In this document: piece after piece, positions 60,159 through 64,000 of the stretch
How positions within the stretch are numbered: the stretch's first letter is position 1
Layout: every line of letters starts with the position of its first letter
Source: Torreya grandis
Taxonomy: Eukaryota > Streptophyta > Pinopsida > Cupressales > Taxaceae
Reading direction: 5' to 3'
Assembly: GCA_037957365.1 (NCBI GenBank)
Contig: JARHVA010000349.1
Location: 5,200,001 to 5,264,000 of the forward strand
DNA: 64,000 nt
Notes under the pieces: model-generated
Seen by the model: the letters and a program-made list of their open reading frames with translations, nothing else
Database searches by the model: none
Told to the model about the DNA's origin: nothing
Translations under genes and position numbers: made by a program

Positions 60159-63100
60159 CTACCAACATTATTTATAACCATAATTTTTCCACCCATTTCA
60201 ATTATATTTATGTTCACCCAACTCCAACTCATCCTTGGTAAATAATCTGCCTCACTCACCGCTATCCCACCAATAGGTTGTTTATAAAATTCAATACCCT
60301 ACAACTCATGCCTTCGAGTTAATACATTTTCAATAAGAAAAAATATATAATACCTCATAAAATTTATTTATTATGTATAAAACCTAAATCAACACCATGG
60401 TTTCCTTAGGTGGTGTGGGTTAGCGGTTGTGGTTGGTCAAGACTTACTTTAGTCTTCTTTAACTAGTCTTCATCTTTCACGATCCTCTTACCACACCTCT
60501 TAGGTTTTTTTTAGGTGATTTAGGTTAGGGGTTATGGTTTCTTAGGAATTTCCATAGTTTTCTCTCATTAATATTCATCTTTTATTAGCTTCCTATCACC
60601 ACTATTCACCTTTCACCATAGTTGGCACTAGTCTCTTTCCCATGATTTTAGCTTTGTCACATTCTTTATCTCCCTCATGTAATTTTAATGATTTGCCTCA
60701 TGCTAAGACAGTCCTCCAAAAATGTTTATTTTGTATTTTATCCCCATCATGGTGTACCACTCACTAGTGATTCACATTGATGGTGGTATTTAAGGCAACC
60801 CAAGACCTATTATTGTAGTTTGGACTTTCCATGACCCACACGGCCATGAACTTGATAAAGCTAGTTTATTATTACTAGTGATATGAACAACACTATAAAG
60901 TGTCATCAAATATTTATATCCATGATTGATTCATGTTTTTAAGGAACACTCTAAGTGTATTTTTTCTCAAACTCACACTTAGTTGTGTTTTAGCTCACCA
61001 GGGTGTGAAATGTCCTTAGCACCGACTTACTTCCCACCTTTGAGGTGTTAAATAATTTGATCTACTCTCTTGAGGACTTCCAAACATCCATCATTCCATT
61101 GATTAGTTTTATACAATGTAACTACCTCAACTATTATCCATGTGATCAATCTCTCTCTTAGTTGTCCACCTCATAGTATGTGGGCAACATTACTTGTGGT
61201 AGTGGCTCTACCAATTGAGATGGCTCTCTTGCCTTAGGAAAACTAACTTATCCCCATGTTTGTAATCATTAACACCAAATTAGTATGTTATTTCATGAAA
61301 ATCATGTTAAATATAGATAAAATGTTTTTATTTTACTTCCCCCTCTTCTATTATCTTGTAGGCTTCTTTTCATGCCATGTCAGATAGTTTTGGAGCTTTC
61401 TAAGTCTAGGTGACTTGTTTATTGTAAAAATTTGTAGCTTGGTATTGATCTAAGACATATATTTTTGTTAAATCATGGTATTTACTTCACCTATGCCACT
61501 TATCTTTCTTTGAAATCCATATCTTGGGCTATGGGCATTCAAGAAAGCCCTAAGGCTTGCTAAAACACCCACCCCAAACCTCCATTCAACCTCCCATTTG
61601 TTCCCATAGATGAGGTTTCACATCCCAAATGTTTTGTCCTAACTATTTCCTCCATCCATTTGGTGAAAATAAAAATATGGTGAAAATACCTATAAGGCCT
61701 CCAAAAAACCATGAAACTTAAAAATTATGAAAATTAACAGTTAAAGGACTTACCCAAACCATCATGCTCACTCCCAATGTGATCTCGTGTATCTTAATCT
61801 CCTCAGCATGGTTATTTAGGCTCTTTATTGTCTCTTCTAATTAGTTTCAAGGTGAAAATGAATTGGAAAATATATTTTCTAATATTTTTACCCTCTCACT
61901 TTCTCTCTCTTTATGCCCTTTTTAACACCTTTATGGGTAGGTTACTTATCGTTCCTAAAAGGGCCACTAAAAATTAGTGTTAGGGGTTTTAGCCCATTAA
62001 AATTATAATGGTGACCTTAATTTCCCTCCATGGTACTTATTTATTCTTATTTTTAGACCATCCTAGCATCTTGGACCTCCCTAATCTCTTGGAATTTATG
62101 GACTATGTACTCATTCTCAAATGCACCTAAGATAGATTTATCTTATTATGCTTCTTTTAGTCAATAGTTTCCTTGCTTGTTTATACCTAAGCCCCTACTG
62201 AACCCTCTTAATATATCACTTTGGTTTTTATAGGTGTATAGATTAATGCGTATTATTCAAGATTTACTCTAGTCTTCTTTGAATAGCCTTCATCTTTCAC
62301 AAGACTCCTACCACCATTCTTCACCTCTCATTATGGACATTATTCATCACCTCCAAAATTATGTCTTGGTCACATTATCCATGTCCTTCATGTAATTTTA
62401 TTGTTATACACTATGCCAAACTAGTCATTATGCAGTGGTGTCTTGCATCCTTGACCCCCATCATGGTGAACCATTTAGTGGTGATTCACACTAATGATGA
62501 CAATTAAGGCAACCCAAGACTTATCATTATAGATTAGACTATCAGTGACCCATAGACCATGAGATTATTTTATCTACTTAATTCCTTACTGATAATATGA
62601 ATAATGTTATTGAGTATCACATGATCATTGTATTCCTAATAGATACTCATGATTTAGGTCCATGTTATGTATAATTGTTCTTTATATCACTCCTAGCCAT
62701 GTCTCATCAAACTAGGGTTTAGAACATTCTTAGATCTAATTTTATCTCCCTTTTCAAGGTAGCATGCAATTTTATCTCCTATTTTTAGGATTTATAGATC
62801 TCCCACATCCCTCATGTAGAAAAAAATAGAGAAGATGATCTATTGAATGTCATGTTGGATTTTCTAGTTTGATGTCACTTTTTTCTCTTATATGCATGAA
62901 TAATAATTGGAGATAAATTTAAACTGTGTAGATTTTACACTAGTATCCATTAGATCATACCATCAACTATTCTTTCACCACCATTATAATCAGGTAAGTG
63001 TAATTAATGTTTTATTTTTTCCTTTTTCCTATATCTTTTTTTATCTTGTGTGGATTCTAGTTACATCATAACACTCTTTGTTCTACTAAACACTGATTTA

Positions 63101-64000
63101 TTATACCTCAAGGGCATATTTAATTATGATTCATCTAACCTTACTCCTCTTGATGATTACATATCTACTTATCATGCATACTACCATCACTATAAATCAT
63201 ATTTGATCCTACCTAGATATTGAATACATACCCATTCCATTATGAACCCTTTGGACCTTCCATACACTCTATTAGAGATCCTACACCCTAAGGACTCTTC
63301 AAAAGTTTAAACAACCTCCATTGTAAAAAAATTTAAAAACATCAGCCTAGGCCATGTGTTTCTTAAAAAATTATGTAGATTATGCCACAACTCTTTTAGA
63401 TTAAGTATTCTTACATTTTTACATTAAAATTAGTCAAAATGACCAATTTTGAGGATATCAAAGATTTGGTCTACCCTATTTAATATGAAAACATTAATCC
63501 CAATCCATCTACTTCCTCACTTGGTCTATTTCTTAGATTGATCTTGGTCTAATTTCTCTTCTTCTTTCTTGAGCTTCAATCCTTGATCCTCTTGACATCT
63601 TAACAAATATTCACCTTTCTTGAGTTTTTCTTTATCTCTATTTATTTCTTCACCTTTTTTAAACTCCTTTATTACACATTACATGGTTTATCCTACCTCT
63701 TGGAGAGAAATCAACACTAACACTTACCATTTGGATTGGATTCATCATTTTTTCCTACATTCATTATTGATTTCTTGAATTCTCATTTAATTATAATTTC
63801 ACCTAAATTTTACACTTGGATTGGTCTCTACACTTCTTATTTCTTGTTACTTCACCTCTCCTAGTTTTTTTGTGGTGGATTGGACAAAGCTCTACATTGA
63901 ATCTTAGTATTCTTGCACACTGGATAAAACTTGGATTCATGTTTGGTATAATTCTTTCAATGTGTTTGAGTATGATCTAAGGGTACCTTGAACTCCAAGG
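60159..64000. other. Flank with diverged direct repeat, no gene
   Basis: A roughly 480-bp segment at 60440-60930 recurs at 62260-62650. Shared blocks in the same order include TTACTYTAGTCTTCTTT, CTTCATCTTTCAC, CCCCATCATGGTG, GTGATTCACA and AAGGCAACCCAAGAC. The rest is AT- and pyrimidine-rich, with no supported coding frame. Confidence 0.6.

Overview
This window looks like intergenic DNA from a plant nuclear genome with a large, old, repeat-rich background. A gymnosperm is plausible but cannot be proven from the sequence. The DNA is AT-rich. I found no intact host gene and no rRNA or tRNA gene. Almost everything recognisable is LTR-retrotransposon sequence of the plant Ty1/copia and Ty3/gypsy kinds.

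The centre (about 15.5-60.2 kb) is one nest of retrotransposons, five deep. Element E is a Ty3/gypsy chromovirus on the minus strand (LTRs near 15515-16640 and 58663-60158). Its reverse transcriptase is split by element A, a large Tat-like Ty3/gypsy element on the minus strand (19247-54308, target duplication CTTAG/CTTGG). A is split at its RT-RNase H junction by B, a copia element on the minus strand (27906-45101, duplication TTTTT). One LTR of B is split by C, a plus-strand gag-only gypsy-like element with 2.2-kb LTRs (28215-40637, duplication TACTG). The 3' LTR of C is split by D, a nearly complete plus-strand copia element of Tork/Tnt1 type (33886-39627, duplication TAGAC). A further insertion, F, is a probable solo LTR related to B (54531-56745, duplication AAAAA) and also sits in E. 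Both A and B interrupt a reading frame that resumes on the other side, which independently supports the reconstruction.

Flanks: 0-15.5 kb holds a degenerate plus-strand gypsy gag-protease remnant, an 89-bp tandem repeat, a 163-bp duplication, duplicated TG microsatellites, and two decayed possible coding tracts of unknown kind (5.7-6.6 kb and 12.9-14.8 kb). From 60.2 to 64 kb there is only a diverged direct repeat.

The most interesting signals are these. (1) A roughly 21-bp-period array with palindromic core ACCGACGTCGGT is present in the LTRs and in the pol linker of D (copia), and in decayed form in the LTRs, leader and 3' region of A (gypsy). (2) A carries an antisense pseudogene with plant mobile domain (PMD) similarity between integrase and the 3' LTR. 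(3) D has its primer-binding site repeated three times on a 45-bp unit, each flanked by an inverted copy. (4) C keeps one gag frame broken only by stops that C-to-T change could explain. (5) One LTR of E contains AT-tract-bounded inverted segments. None of the protein-coding regions appears intact.
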